From positions 29,420-93,419 of the forward strand of contig NZ_FOVF01000015.1 in NCBI RefSeq assembly GCF_900115085.1: a DNA stretch of 64,000 nucleotides, read 5' to 3'. This stretch comes from Dokdonella immobilis. Lineage in GTDB: Bacteria; Pseudomonadota; Gammaproteobacteria; Xanthomonadales; Rhodanobacteraceae. Both the position numbers and the translations under genes were made by a program. The notes under the pieces are model-generated. The model had not been told where the DNA came from. It made no database searches and saw only the letters and a list, made by a program, of their open reading frames with translations. Below are positions 25,795 through 34,101 of this stretch, piece by piece (position 1 is the stretch's first letter; each line of letters opens with the position of its first letter).

Positions 25795-26454
25795 ATGATC
25801 GCGATAATGGAACTTGCACAGACGATTTTCGAGCTTCCGGCCTTTGCCGGTCCGCGCCGCGGCCGCTGCCTGTCGAGCCCTGCGTCCGGCTCCGGGGACC
25901 CGCACCCCCGCTCCGACGAGACGCTCATGCAGGACTGGCAAGCGGGCGATCCGGCGTCTTTCCCGCTGCTCTACTCGCGCTTCGCCGATCGCCTGTTCCG
26001 TTTCGTTCTGCGCATGGCGGCGACTCGCGCCGAAGCCGAGGAAATCTGCCAGGAGACCTGGCTTGCCGTGATCGACGGACGCGCCCGCTATCGGCCGAAT
26101 GCGCGCTTCGTTACCTATCTGTTTTCTATCGCGCAGCGTCGCTCGATCGATCGCCTTCGTCGCAGCGGGCGCCAGGCGCATATCGAACCGGAAGACGGGG
26201 ATACTTCATCGCAGCCGGACCAGCGCCGAGGGCAACCGGATCACATCGCGCATGACGCGCAAAACGCTCAGGCGTTGCTTGCTGCGATCGCCGAGTTGCC
26301 GGCGCTGCAGCGCGAAGCGTTCCTGATGAAGGCCGAGGGCGATATGAGCCTCGAGGAAATCGCCGAGGCCACCGGCTCGGCACGCGAGGCGGTCAAGAGC
26401 CGCCTCCGCTATGCGATGCGGCGCCTGCGCCAAGCGATGGCGGAATTCCGATGA
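25795..26454 (+). CDS. ECF RNA polymerase sigma factor
   Basis: A 219-residue group-IV sigma factor. Region 2 spans LMQDWQAGDPASFPLLYSRF to TYLFSIAQRRSIDRLRR, with EEICQETWLAV in the middle. Region 4 spans LPALQREAFLMKAEGDMSLE to SRLRYAMRRLRQA. An unusual N-terminal extension of ~40 residues precedes region 2, so a later start is possible. ATG 25795 follows GGTGGA; GTG 25780 is an alternative. Its stop overlaps the start of the next gene in an ATGA junction, which fits a sigma/anti-sigma pair. Confidence 0.87.
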   Translation: MIAIMELAQTIFELPAFAGPRRGRCLSSPASGSGDPHPRSDETLMQDWQAGDPASFPLLYSRFADRLFRFVLRMAATRAEAEEICQETWLAVIDGRARYRPNARFVTYLFSIAQRRSIDRLRRSGRQAHIEPEDGDTSSQPDQRRGQPDHIAHDAQNAQALLAAIAELPALQREAFLMKAEGDMSLEEIAEATGSAREAVKSRLRYAMRRLRQAMAEFR

Positions 26455-26819
26455 GCAGCGACGAGCACGATTCCGAACTGCTGCGGCTATATCGCGATGC
26501 CGCGAACGAACAGTCGCCGGCCTCGCTTGACGCACGCATTCTCGCGGCAGCCGCGCAGCACGCGCGCGAGCGCAGGATCCACACGCGGCTGCGCATCCTG
26601 GTCCTGGCTGCCGTGGTCGCCGGATTGGCTGTCGCCCTGCCGCGATGGATCAGGCCTGACCCTATTGAGCCAGCGGGCACGGTGAAAGCGATCGACCGCT
26701 ACTCGCCACTTGCCGATGCGCTGAGAAATCTGCGCGTCGAGCGGCTCGATGCCTCGGTGGTTTCAGCGTGCCTGCGCCGCAACGACCTGTGCGCGCACGA
26801 CGCGCCGATCGGCAACTGA
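26451..26819 (+). CDS. Single-pass membrane protein, probable anti-sigma factor
   Basis: A 122-residue protein translationally coupled to the ECF sigma gene (ATGA overlap). A short acidic cytoplasmic head (SSDEHDSELLRLYRDAANEQ) is followed by one membrane helix (ILVLAAVVAGLAVALP) and a ~55-residue periplasmic part with two Cys (ACLRRNDLCAHD). It lacks the zinc-binding HxxxCxxC motif of classical anti-sigma domains. The assignment is by position and topology, not by family. Confidence 0.6.
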   Translation: MSSDEHDSELLRLYRDAANEQSPASLDARILAAAAQHARERRIHTRLRILVLAAVVAGLAVALPRWIRPDPIEPAGTVKAIDRYSPLADALRNLRVERLDASVVSACLRRNDLCAHDAPIGN

Positions 26820-26838
26820 ATGGTCCCATGGAGGCACC

Positions 26839-27486
26839 GTGCGAATTTCACCCCTGATTCTGGTCATCGCGGCATTGTTCATCGGCGAGGCGGGCATGGC
26901 CGCCGCACAGGGCAACGTCAACAACCATCCCACTTCCCCGAATGACTGGAACGCCGAGGTTCCAAAGGGATGGAGCACGGGCGGCAACGCCCCGCTGGAT
27001 TACGGCTCGCTCTACGGCGGCGTACCGGATGGCAAGCGCGCCGCCGTGCTGCGCTCCCACCACAGGCTGGCCGAGAATGAATTCGGCACCCTGATGCAGA
27101 CGATCTCGGCCGACGCCTACCGTGGAAAGCGCGTTCGCCTTTCGGCCATGGTCAGCGCCGAAAAAAGTCTCTCCAAGGGGCGCATCGCATTGTGGATGCG
27201 GGTCAATGACGCGACTGGCAGGGTGACGGCATTCGACGACATGCAGACCGGGTCGATCGCGGCCGGGACCGGATGGCTGCGCCAGGAGATCGTGCTCGAC
27301 GTCCCGGACCAGGCTGCATCGATCACGTTCGGAATCCTGCTTGCGGGTGGCGAGGATGGCTGTTGCTGGGGGCGCTTGGCGGCTTCGGACTTCCGTCTAC
27401 AGGCCGTGGGCGGCGATGTCGCAACCACCGCCGACACGCTCGCCTCGATGCCGCAGGCACCGGTCAATCCGGATTTCAGCGAATAG
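26839..27486 (+). CDS. Secreted protein of unknown family, third gene of the ECF operon
   Basis: A 215-residue exported protein. GTG 26839 is chosen because GGAGG lies 4-5 bp upstream and a signal peptide (ISPLILVIAALFIGEAGMAA) follows. The mature part has a jelly-roll-like pattern: GTLMQTISADAYRGKRVRLS, RIALWMRVNDATGRVTAFDD, GWLRQEIVLDVPDQAASITF. Similar segments occur in extracytoplasmic modules attached to regulators. It lies 19 bp after the putative anti-sigma gene and is probably a target or sensor partner of that system; this is inference. Confidence 0.7.
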   Translation: MRISPLILVIAALFIGEAGMAAAQGNVNNHPTSPNDWNAEVPKGWSTGGNAPLDYGSLYGGVPDGKRAAVLRSHHRLAENEFGTLMQTISADAYRGKRVRLSAMVSAEKSLSKGRIALWMRVNDATGRVTAFDDMQTGSIAAGTGWLRQEIVLDVPDQAASITFGILLAGGEDGCCWGRLAASDFRLQAVGGDVATTADTLASMPQAPVNPDFSE

Positions 27487-27551
27487 GCACGGCAGCCGCA
27501 GGGCGTCTCGATGCGCGTTCGTCCATTCTTGTGATCGAGAGCCGCCTTGCC

Positions 27552-29123
27552 CTATTGCTCATAGGCGCCGATGTCGATCTGCGAACCCTGGATGCGTGCC
27601 TGCCCGGCGACATCGTGGGCGCCGACGATAGGCATACCGAGATTGATACCGCCTCCGACCGCGGGTGAGGCCGGCAGCACGCGCAAGTCCGGCGTCGTCG
27701 TGTTGATGAATTGCGGATTCGCCGACAGCGCCGATGCATCCTCGCCGCTGCCGGCGATGTAACCGGCGAGCGTGTTGTATTCGACGCCCTTCCAGATCCA
27801 GGCCGGAGTCGAGCCACTGGCGAAATAGAGATTGCGGTCCATGTCGGCCGGGAGGGCCGTATCGCCAGTGAAGGCATTGACGAGCACGCCGCTCGCACTC
27901 GCACTCACGATGTTGTTCGCGAACATGTTCGACGTGGCGTGATACTGGATCTGGAATTCGCCGCTGAAGGTATCGGCGCGGTCGTTGTCGTACAGCGTAT
28001 TGTTGACGATCGTGACGCGTTCGCTGCCACCGACGTTGGCGGAATAGCCGCCGATCGAGATGCCGACCGAGTTGCCCGCGTAGACGAGGTTGCTGCGCAC
28101 GATCACGTCGCTGCTGGTGCGCCCGGCGTGTTCGCTCGCAACCTCGATGCCGATGTCGACGTGGTGGACGATATTGCGCTCGATCACGATGCGCGTGCCG
28201 CCGTCGACGTAGATTCCGTCGGCCGCGTACTCGTTGCCGTAGGCCGGGTTGCCGAACGAACTGATGGCGTAGACGAGGTTGTCGGCGATCAGGCCGTCGC
28301 GGGCCTGGTCGACGCCCGGGTCCGGCGCCACGCCCTCGAAGCCGATCGCGCCGATGCCGATGTTGTTGGTGTCGTGGACCGTGTTGCCGACGATCTGCCA
28401 CTGCTCGACGTTGCCGTCGAGCGAGAGCGATTCGCTGCAGCCGAGGACAAGATGGTCGATTTCGTTGCCCGCAATCACGAGTTCGCTGATCGAGCTCGCC
28501 AGACGCGTGCCGTCGACCTTGAGTCCGAACGCGTTCGCGGCGCAGCCCGAGGCCGTGGTCCGGATGTCATGGATGCGGTTGCCGATGACGCGAATGCCGT
28601 GGCCGGCGCCGGTGACGTAGAGACCGATCGGCACCTGCGCCGTCGAAGCGGTCGTGTAGTTGCGCAGCTCGAAGCCGCGCACGACGACCCGGTTCACATC
28701 CTCGAGCGTGACCAGGCCCCACTGCCCACCGGGGATCGACAATCCGGTCCCGTCGAGGATCGGCTGCTCGTCGGGATACGCCTCGAACACGATCTCGCCG
28801 GCCGCATCCGACCCACCACTCGTGATCGATAGCCGCTCGTTGTAGATGCCGCCGCGTACGCAGACCGTGTCGCCCGCGCCAACGTGGTCGGCCGCGTACT
28901 GCAAGTGCCGCCACGGCGACTGCGCACTGCCGGTATTGGCGTCAGTGCCGTTGGTCGCAACGTAACGGACCGTGCCCGAGCGAATCTCGAAGCCGGTTTC
29001 GAGCAGGGTGTCAGCAGGAATCGGACAAGCGTGGGCGACGCTCGTCACGGCTGCGAATGCGATTGCCACGCCCTTCGCAGTCCGACGATATCTCCTCCCA
29101 TACCTCCACGCGCTCACTGGCAT
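27552..29123 (-). CDS. Secreted right-handed beta-helix protein (pectate-lyase-like fold)
   Basis: A 523-residue exported protein. After the signal peptide (GVAIAFAAVTSVAHA) comes CPIPADTLLETGFEIRSG. It therefore carries a D-x-L-L-x-x-G-F-E motif near the mature N-terminus, where seven other secreted proteins here carry a related motif at the C-terminus. The body begins VRYVATNGTDANTGSAQSPW, the usual start of DUF1565/parallel beta-helix proteins. Rungs such as VIGNRIHDIR, VIAGNEIDHL, IVIERNIVHHVD and VTIVNNTLYDN follow. The end is SQIDIGAYEQ. It starts 13 bp after the stop of the MFS gene on the same strand, so they are probably co-transcribed. Substrate unknown. Confidence 0.85.
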   Translation of the reverse strand: MPVSAWRYGRRYRRTAKGVAIAFAAVTSVAHACPIPADTLLETGFEIRSGTVRYVATNGTDANTGSAQSPWRHLQYAADHVGAGDTVCVRGGIYNERLSITSGGSDAAGEIVFEAYPDEQPILDGTGLSIPGGQWGLVTLEDVNRVVVRGFELRNYTTASTAQVPIGLYVTGAGHGIRVIGNRIHDIRTTASGCAANAFGLKVDGTRLASSISELVIAGNEIDHLVLGCSESLSLDGNVEQWQIVGNTVHDTNNIGIGAIGFEGVAPDPGVDQARDGLIADNLVYAISSFGNPAYGNEYAADGIYVDGGTRIVIERNIVHHVDIGIEVASEHAGRTSSDVIVRSNLVYAGNSVGISIGGYSANVGGSERVTIVNNTLYDNDRADTFSGEFQIQYHATSNMFANNIVSASASGVLVNAFTGDTALPADMDRNLYFASGSTPAWIWKGVEYNTLAGYIAGSGEDASALSANPQFINTTTPDLRVLPASPAVGGGINLGMPIVGAHDVAGQARIQGSQIDIGAYEQ

Positions 29124-29136
29124 CGAGCCCTACCCT

Positions 29137-30615
29137 TCAATCGCGTTGTTCCAACTCCAGGATCCGCTGTCGATCATGATCGTGGCGCGAGTCGCGCCGC
29201 GCAAGCGCGCGACAAGCCGACGTGACGACCAGGGCCAGAACAACCAGCACCGTGGCCACCGCGAAGGTCAGGTGCAGGCCGCTTTGCGCCGCACCGGCGG
29301 GCGTGTTCGCCGCGCTGCCCATCGACGCGCCGAACGCGAACAGCGCGCCCATCACCGCGGCGCCGGTGATCAGTCCGAGATTGCGCGAGAGATTGAGCAG
29401 GGCGGACACGACACCGCGCTGATCCGGACCGACATGCTTCATCACGCCGGTGTTGTTGGCGGTCTGGAATGCGGCATAAGCGCCGGTCACGAGCAACAGC
29501 GGTGCGACGTAGCCGGCGACGCCGAACCGGATCGGCACGACGGCCAGCAGTGTCGTGCCGAGCGTCATGCCAGCCAGTGCCACGACCGTCATGCGCTCGG
29601 CGCCGAGACGATCGACCAGGCGGCCGGCGGGAACGCCGGTCAGCGCGGCCATGATCGGCCCGCTCGACATGACCAGCCCGAGCTCGACCGCGTCGAGCTC
29701 GAAAGCGCCGACCAGGTAGAACGGTCCGACCACCAGGGTCGCCATGGCCACTGTCGTGACCAGCGCGCTGGTCGCGACTCCGCCGGCGAGCAGCGCGTTG
29801 CGGAACAGCGCCAGCTGGACCAGGGGCGATGGCGCGCGCGATTCGGCCCACACGAAGAGCGCGCCTCCGACGAGCGCAACGGCCAGCAGGGCGACATTGA
29901 GCAGGCCGAAGTGTCCGCGCCCGAGGGTCATGGCCAGCGCGTAGGCTGCCAGGCTCAGGGCCAGCAACAGGGTGCCGGGCATGTCGAAGGCAACGGCCCG
30001 GTTGGGCAAGGAGGGGCGGTCGGCCGGCAAATGGCGACGAACCAGCAGCAAGGCGAGCAGCCCGAGTGGAACGTTGACGAGGAACAGGGCCGGCCAACCA
30101 AGGGCATCGATCAGAATGCCGCCGAGCGAGGGTCCGAGCGCGGTGCCGATCGCCGACATCGTACCGAGCAGGCCCATGGCGCTGCCGGTCTTCTGTTTCG
30201 GTACGGCGTCGCCGACGAAAGCGAGGGTCAGGGCCATCATGATCGCGCCACCGAGGCCCTGCGCGCCGCGGGCAAGAGCCAGCACTGTCAGGGTCGGTGC
30301 CAGGGCGCTCGCCAACGAGGCCAGGGTGAACAGGACCAATCCACCGAGGAGCAGACGACGGCGTCCGAACTGGTCGCCAAGCCGACCGACGCTGACGATC
30401 AGCGTGGTGATCGCGAGCAGATAGGCGAGCACGATCCATTGCACGTCCTGGAACGACGCAGCGAACGCCTGCATGAAGGTCGGCAGGCCGACGTTGGCGA
30501 TGCTGGTGCCGAGCGCGGACATCAGCATGGTCAGCGAGAGGCTGGCCAGGGCCCAGCGTGCGCCTGCGGCGAGCGGCTGTTCGGCAGACAGATCGGCGGA
30601 TTGCGCGATGGACAC
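29137..30615 (-). CDS. MFS drug-efflux transporter, 14-helix (DHA2/EmrB-type)
   Basis: A 492-residue inner-membrane exporter. MFS motif A appears as GRLGDQFGRRRLLLGG after helix 2, and motif C-like LGPSLGGILID after helix 5, which is diagnostic of drug:H+ antiporters. Counting hydrophobic stretches gives about 14 helices. GTG 30615 follows GGAG; the frame to 30696 has no family-like sequence. It is divergent from a LysR-type regulator at 30800, the common layout of regulated efflux genes, so that regulator probably controls it. Confidence 0.87.
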   Translation of the reverse strand: MSIAQSADLSAEQPLAAGARWALASLSLTMLMSALGTSIANVGLPTFMQAFAASFQDVQWIVLAYLLAITTLIVSVGRLGDQFGRRRLLLGGLVLFTLASLASALAPTLTVLALARGAQGLGGAIMMALTLAFVGDAVPKQKTGSAMGLLGTMSAIGTALGPSLGGILIDALGWPALFLVNVPLGLLALLLVRRHLPADRPSLPNRAVAFDMPGTLLLALSLAAYALAMTLGRGHFGLLNVALLAVALVGGALFVWAESRAPSPLVQLALFRNALLAGGVATSALVTTVAMATLVVGPFYLVGAFELDAVELGLVMSSGPIMAALTGVPAGRLVDRLGAERMTVVALAGMTLGTTLLAVVPIRFGVAGYVAPLLLVTGAYAAFQTANNTGVMKHVGPDQRGVVSALLNLSRNLGLITGAAVMGALFAFGASMGSAANTPAGAAQSGLHLTFAVATVLVVLALVVTSACRALARRDSRHDHDRQRILELEQRD

Positions 30616-30743
30616 GGTGCGACTCCTCGGCTGGTGGCATTGCGGTCTTGCCGGCCTGGCCCACATGGCAGGACCGGACGCGCCGCGTGAGCGCATCCTG
30701 GAGTCATCGCTCGCATGGCGGAAGACGCACGGTTTGCACTCTA

Positions 30744-30755
30744 TTCGTGCACGAA
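30744..30755. promoter_or_regulatory. Perfect palindrome TTCGTGCACGAA between MFS and LysR genes
   Basis: The 12-bp perfect palindrome is in the 184-bp divergent intergenic region. It contains a T-N11-A spacing (T44 to A56 within 30744-30756), the general LysR-type box. It lies 45 bp from the LysR start and about 130 bp from the MFS start. It is the best candidate for the regulator's binding site; unproven. Confidence 0.5.
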
Positions 30756-30799
30756 ACGCCTTATCATTGTCTGGCCATCAGGTCCCGTGGAGATTGTCG

Positions 30800-31693
30800 A
30801 TGCCCGACTTCAACCTGCTCCTGACCCTCGACGCACTGCTCGCCGAGGGCAATGTCGCGCGCGCCGCACGGCGACTGCACCTGAGCCCATCGGCAATGAG
30901 CCGGGCGCTGGCCCGCTTGCGCGAGACCACGGGCGACCCGCTGCTGGTCAGGGCCGGCCGCGGCCTGGTGCCGACGCCGCGCGCCATCGAATTGCGCGAG
31001 CGTATCGGGCCGCTGGTCGAGGAGGCCGAAGCGGTCCTGCGTCCGGCAACACGGTTTGATCCGGCGACCCTCCAGCGCACGTTCGTACTTCGCACCAGTG
31101 AAGGTTTCGTCGACAATTTCGGCGCCGGGCTGATCGCGCGCATGACCGCGCAGGCGCCCGACGTGCGCTTTCATTTCCTGCCCAAGGCCGACAAGGACAG
31201 CGCGCCGCTGCGCGACGGCCGCATCGATCTGGAGACTGGCGTGGTCGATGCGCTGGTCGGTCCCGAGATCAAGACTCTCGGGCTGTTCCGCGATCGCTAT
31301 GTGGGCGTGGTTCGCATGGGCCACCCCTTGAGCCGAGGAAAGATCACGCCGAAGCGCTTCGCCATGGGCGAGCACGTACTGTTCACGCGCAAAGCCGACG
31401 AATCCGGCCCGATCGACACAGCCCTCGCCACGCTCGGCCTGTCACGCCGGATCAGCGCGGTGGTCGGCGGTTTCGCCGCGGCGCTGGCCCTGGCTCGGCA
31501 CAGCGACCTGATCGCCTGTGTTCCGGAACGCCACTCCGGCAATCTGCGCGACGGCCTGCATACCTTCACCCTGCCGCTGACGCTGGATTCGTTCACGCTT
31601 TCGATGCTCTGGCATCCACGTCTCGACGCCGATCCAGCGCATCGCTGGCTGCGCCAGTGCGTCAAAGAGGTCTGCGCCGACAACGTGGCGTGA
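30800..31693 (+). CDS. LysR-type transcriptional regulator
   Basis: A 297-residue regulator. The N-terminal winged helix reads LLLTLDALLAEGNVARAARR followed by LHLSPSAMSRALARLRETTG. The substrate-binding domain covers ~residues 90-290, with HPLSRGKITPKRFAMGEHVL. GGAGA precedes ATG 30800. The domain order and TGDPLLVRAGRGLVPTPRA are typical of the NodD/PcpR-like subgroup. It is divergent from the MFS gene and probably regulates it and itself. Confidence 0.88.
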   Translation: MPDFNLLLTLDALLAEGNVARAARRLHLSPSAMSRALARLRETTGDPLLVRAGRGLVPTPRAIELRERIGPLVEEAEAVLRPATRFDPATLQRTFVLRTSEGFVDNFGAGLIARMTAQAPDVRFHFLPKADKDSAPLRDGRIDLETGVVDALVGPEIKTLGLFRDRYVGVVRMGHPLSRGKITPKRFAMGEHVLFTRKADESGPIDTALATLGLSRRISAVVGGFAAALALARHSDLIACVPERHSGNLRDGLHTFTLPLTLDSFTLSMLWHPRLDADPAHRWLRQCVKEVCADNVA

Positions 31694-32146
31694 GCGCTGG
31701 GCGGGGCGCCCGTGCCCCGCACACCCAAACAGGCCTCGAATCAGCAGATGAGGCTGCAGGGAAAGCACCAACCAAGCACTGACGAAGTCGCGGTGGTTGC
31801 GCCAGCAAACGGCGGAGCGGACTCCATCCGGACCAGATACTGGAGGGTCGCGCCGAAAGAATGCCTGACCCCGCTTCCCGGCCTGCGATGAATGTTGATG
31901 ACCACCACCAAGCTCGCAGCGACGGCGGCGGTCGGCCCGTAGTGGAGGGTGGCAAGGGTAGCGCAGGAGCCACGAACTGCAGCAGCCCAACCCAAATGCG
32001 CGCAACACAGGTGTCGATGGCGTCGCACCTGAATGAACTCGTAAATGTTTCTACTATTTACAGGAGTGCCGGGCTCCTACAGACTATGGCAACCAAGGGA
32101 GGCGAGAGATCCGCCCCAGGTGGCTTTCCGTGTTCCGAGGACATTC
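31694..32146. other. Intergenic region with an AT-rich inverted repeat
   Basis: No gene is supported in this 453-bp gap. A minus-strand frame at 31741-32028 ends in a Ser/Thr/Cys-rich tail but has no convincing start or context. At 32041-32061 the inverted repeat GTAAAT-N9-ATTTAC stands out because it is AT-rich in a GC-rich setting. It lies about 85 bp upstream of the next gene and may be an operator or promoter element. Confidence 0.4.
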
Positions 32147-33541
32147 GTGGTGCCCAGAATCCCGGCAATGGTCGTACTGTATTCTTCGCTTGCAATGCAT
32201 GCGTATGCGAGCACCGCAGTCGCGCCTCCCGAAGTGCTGACGGTATTCCCGGCCGAATACACGGGCCACAACAACAGTTTGTGGTTTTCTGCCGGCCGTA
32301 CCCGTTCCGGCCAAGGATCGATCGTCGCTGGCGCCTATTTTTCAATCCGTTCGGAAAGCCAGCAAAGCAACATCGTCTGGGTGACCGACGGAACGCCGAG
32401 CGGCACACATCCGGCTGCGAGTCACGGCGAGCAAGGCAATCGTGCCGTGTCGCCCGACGTCGGCCTGTTCTTTACTGCCCATGACGACAACGGAGCCCTG
32501 CAGCTGTTCAGTACCGACGGTCGTGAGGTCAGCGAGCGCCAACTTACGCACACGGCGATCCGGGAATCGTGGTTGCGCGGTGTCCTGGATGGCGATCCAT
32601 TGATCACTCGATCCATTGGGTCGACCAATACCGCTGTGATCCGCATCAACGCGGCATCAGGCGAAGAGTCCGAAATCCAGGTAATCACCGGCACCAGTGG
32701 CGAGTGGTTCACCGTCAACCAGCGCGTGCTGGGTGTCTCCCAATCCGGAGTTGTCGGCGATCACATCACAGCGTTTCTGGGCGGCGGTCAGTCACCAGTC
32801 GATGTGCCGGTTCCGGCGCCGAATACGGCCTGGGACTATCCGCATCGAATCGCCTCGAATTCACGTGTTGCGTGCGCCAAGGCCTATACGCACCATGGTC
32901 CCACCGTCATCATTCCGGAACTCTACTGCACGGACGGGACTCCCGCTGGCACGCATCGTCCGTCGCCTGCCGGCGGTCAGCTGGGCTTGGCTCTTCGCGA
33001 CGACGTGACATTCTACGGCCTGGGCTCGCGAATGCTGATCGCGAACACGAGGGTCACTCCGCAGGAGATGCCCTGGGTTACGGATGGGACGGACGTGGGC
33101 ACCTATCCGTTGCTCGAAAGCTCGCCGGACTTCTGGTCGACCTGTACCGATGGCGAGTCGGGAAGTACCGTTCTTGCAATATCGCGCAACACGGAAACCA
33201 TGCTCTGGTACACCGATGGATCACGCATCGGAACCCGTCCGCTCATTTCGATCCCGGCGCAAGCGGCCTGTCCTGGCCTACTCGGCACTTCTGTTCCAGG
33301 GTCGGGTCTCGCCTACTTCTTCGTCGATAGCACCTTGTATGCGTCGGATGGAAGCCCAGATGGCACACATGCGGTCGATGGGGCGCCGGCTGTGTTCTCC
33401 AATGGCGACCCTTATTATCCGCTCCAGGGCATCGTGGTTCTGGGTCGGTGGTTGGTATTCGCCGGCAAGGTCTCCGCGACAGAGGATGGGCTTTGGCGTA
33501 TCGATCTCGACCCGCTCTTTTCGAGCGGCATGGACGAGTAA
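32147..33541 (+). CDS. Secreted protein with five WxxDGTxxGT repeats and C-terminal FSSGMD motif
   Basis: A 464-residue protein. GTG 32147 is chosen because GAGG lies 7 bp upstream and a short signal peptide follows (MVVLYSSLAMHAYAS). Five copies of a beta-propeller-like unit are visible: VWVTDGTPSGTHP, LYCTDGTPAGTHR, PWVTDGTDVGTYP, LWYTDGSRIGTRP and LYASDGSPDGTHA. This is the ELWxxDGTxxGT repeat class of secreted proteins. The C-terminus DPLFSSGMDE is a variant of the shared C-terminal motif. Function unknown; surface or extracellular location inferred. Confidence 0.8.
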   Translation: MVPRIPAMVVLYSSLAMHAYASTAVAPPEVLTVFPAEYTGHNNSLWFSAGRTRSGQGSIVAGAYFSIRSESQQSNIVWVTDGTPSGTHPAASHGEQGNRAVSPDVGLFFTAHDDNGALQLFSTDGREVSERQLTHTAIRESWLRGVLDGDPLITRSIGSTNTAVIRINAASGEESEIQVITGTSGEWFTVNQRVLGVSQSGVVGDHITAFLGGGQSPVDVPVPAPNTAWDYPHRIASNSRVACAKAYTHHGPTVIIPELYCTDGTPAGTHRPSPAGGQLGLALRDDVTFYGLGSRMLIANTRVTPQEMPWVTDGTDVGTYPLLESSPDFWSTCTDGESGSTVLAISRNTETMLWYTDGSRIGTRPLISIPAQAACPGLLGTSVPGSGLAYFFVDSTLYASDGSPDGTHAVDGAPAVFSNGDPYYPLQGIVVLGRWLVFAGKVSATEDGLWRIDLDPLFSSGMDE

Positions 33542-33628
33542 GCCGGATAGGACATTCCCTGCGTCGTCGAACGGGATCTTGCGCATGAATTTCTCTGCGC
33601 ATGAGACGGTGCGGCTCATAATGGCGGC

Positions 33629-34021
33629 ATGGCCAAACACGATCCCGACGACCTCACTCGCCCGACCCAGATCAAGGGCCGCGGTGCGGGCAGCAATCGC
33701 GAAGGCCGTTTCGAGGCGCTGACAAAAACGACCGAGGACGATGGCTGGTACCGCGATGAGGTCGGAACGCTGCGTCCGCCGACCCGGGTGTCGCAGGAGC
33801 GGGCCCGCAGCATCATCAGCCTCAACGATTCGCCGGACATTCCGTTCACGCAGTCGATAAACCCCTACCGCGGCTGCGAACACGGCTGCAACTACTGCTA
33901 CGCGCGACCTTCACATGCGTATCTGAATCTCTCGCCCGGGCTCGATTTCGAGACACAGCTGGTCGCCAGGACCAAGGCGCTGATCTCGGGGCAGGACACC
34001 AGGGTGGGTCTGAACACGTAG
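33629..34021 (+). pseudogene. Truncated 5' copy of the PA0069-type radical SAM gene
   Basis: The first ~115 codons match the intact gene at 45093-46190 almost residue for residue, including SINPYRGCEHGCNYCYARPS with all three cluster cysteines. After LDFETQL (about 33960) the match fades within a few codons. An unrelated tail (ISGQDTRVGLNT) runs to TAG 34019-34021. The match extends a little upstream, sharing GGCTCATAAT near -20. Without the rest of the barrel it cannot be an active enzyme. It is the left-hand end of an 11-kb segment whose right-hand end is the intact copy. Confidence 0.85.
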
Positions 34022-34101
34022 CGCAACCGTCACGATGCCTGATTGATTGGATAGGGAAAAGGTGGCATCCAGAAGACTGCACTACGTGTTCAGACCCTCC
34101 C
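34002..34101. repeat. 20-bp inverted repeat, one mismatch, 60-bp spacer
   Basis: GGGTGGGTCTGAACACGTAG at 34002-34021 is repeated as the reverse complement of 34082-34101 (GGGAGGGTCTGAACACGTAG). The left arm contains the stop of the truncated radical SAM copy. The right arm ends at the stop codon of the next, convergent gene. It could be a bidirectional terminator, or ends of a small element that landed at the truncation point. Confidence 0.75.

Noticed and set aside
29124..30696. Longer N-terminus for the MFS exporter (frame open to 30696)
   Set aside because: The extra residues are Arg/Gln-rich and precede a GTG with a good ribosome site. Family members start close to this point.
31741..32028. 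Minus-strand frame ending in a Ser/Thr/Cys-rich tail (TSSVLGWCFPCSLIC) that looks like a lanthipeptide core
   Set aside because: No ribosome site fits a start, no modification enzyme, protease or exporter of that type is near, and the rest of the frame does not resemble a leader. The likeness is probably chance.
33629..34021. Truncated radical SAM frame as a functional small [4Fe-4S] protein
   Set aside because: It keeps the three Cys but lacks most of the barrel and SAM-binding parts, and the tail after the break is unrelated. A pseudogene is simpler.
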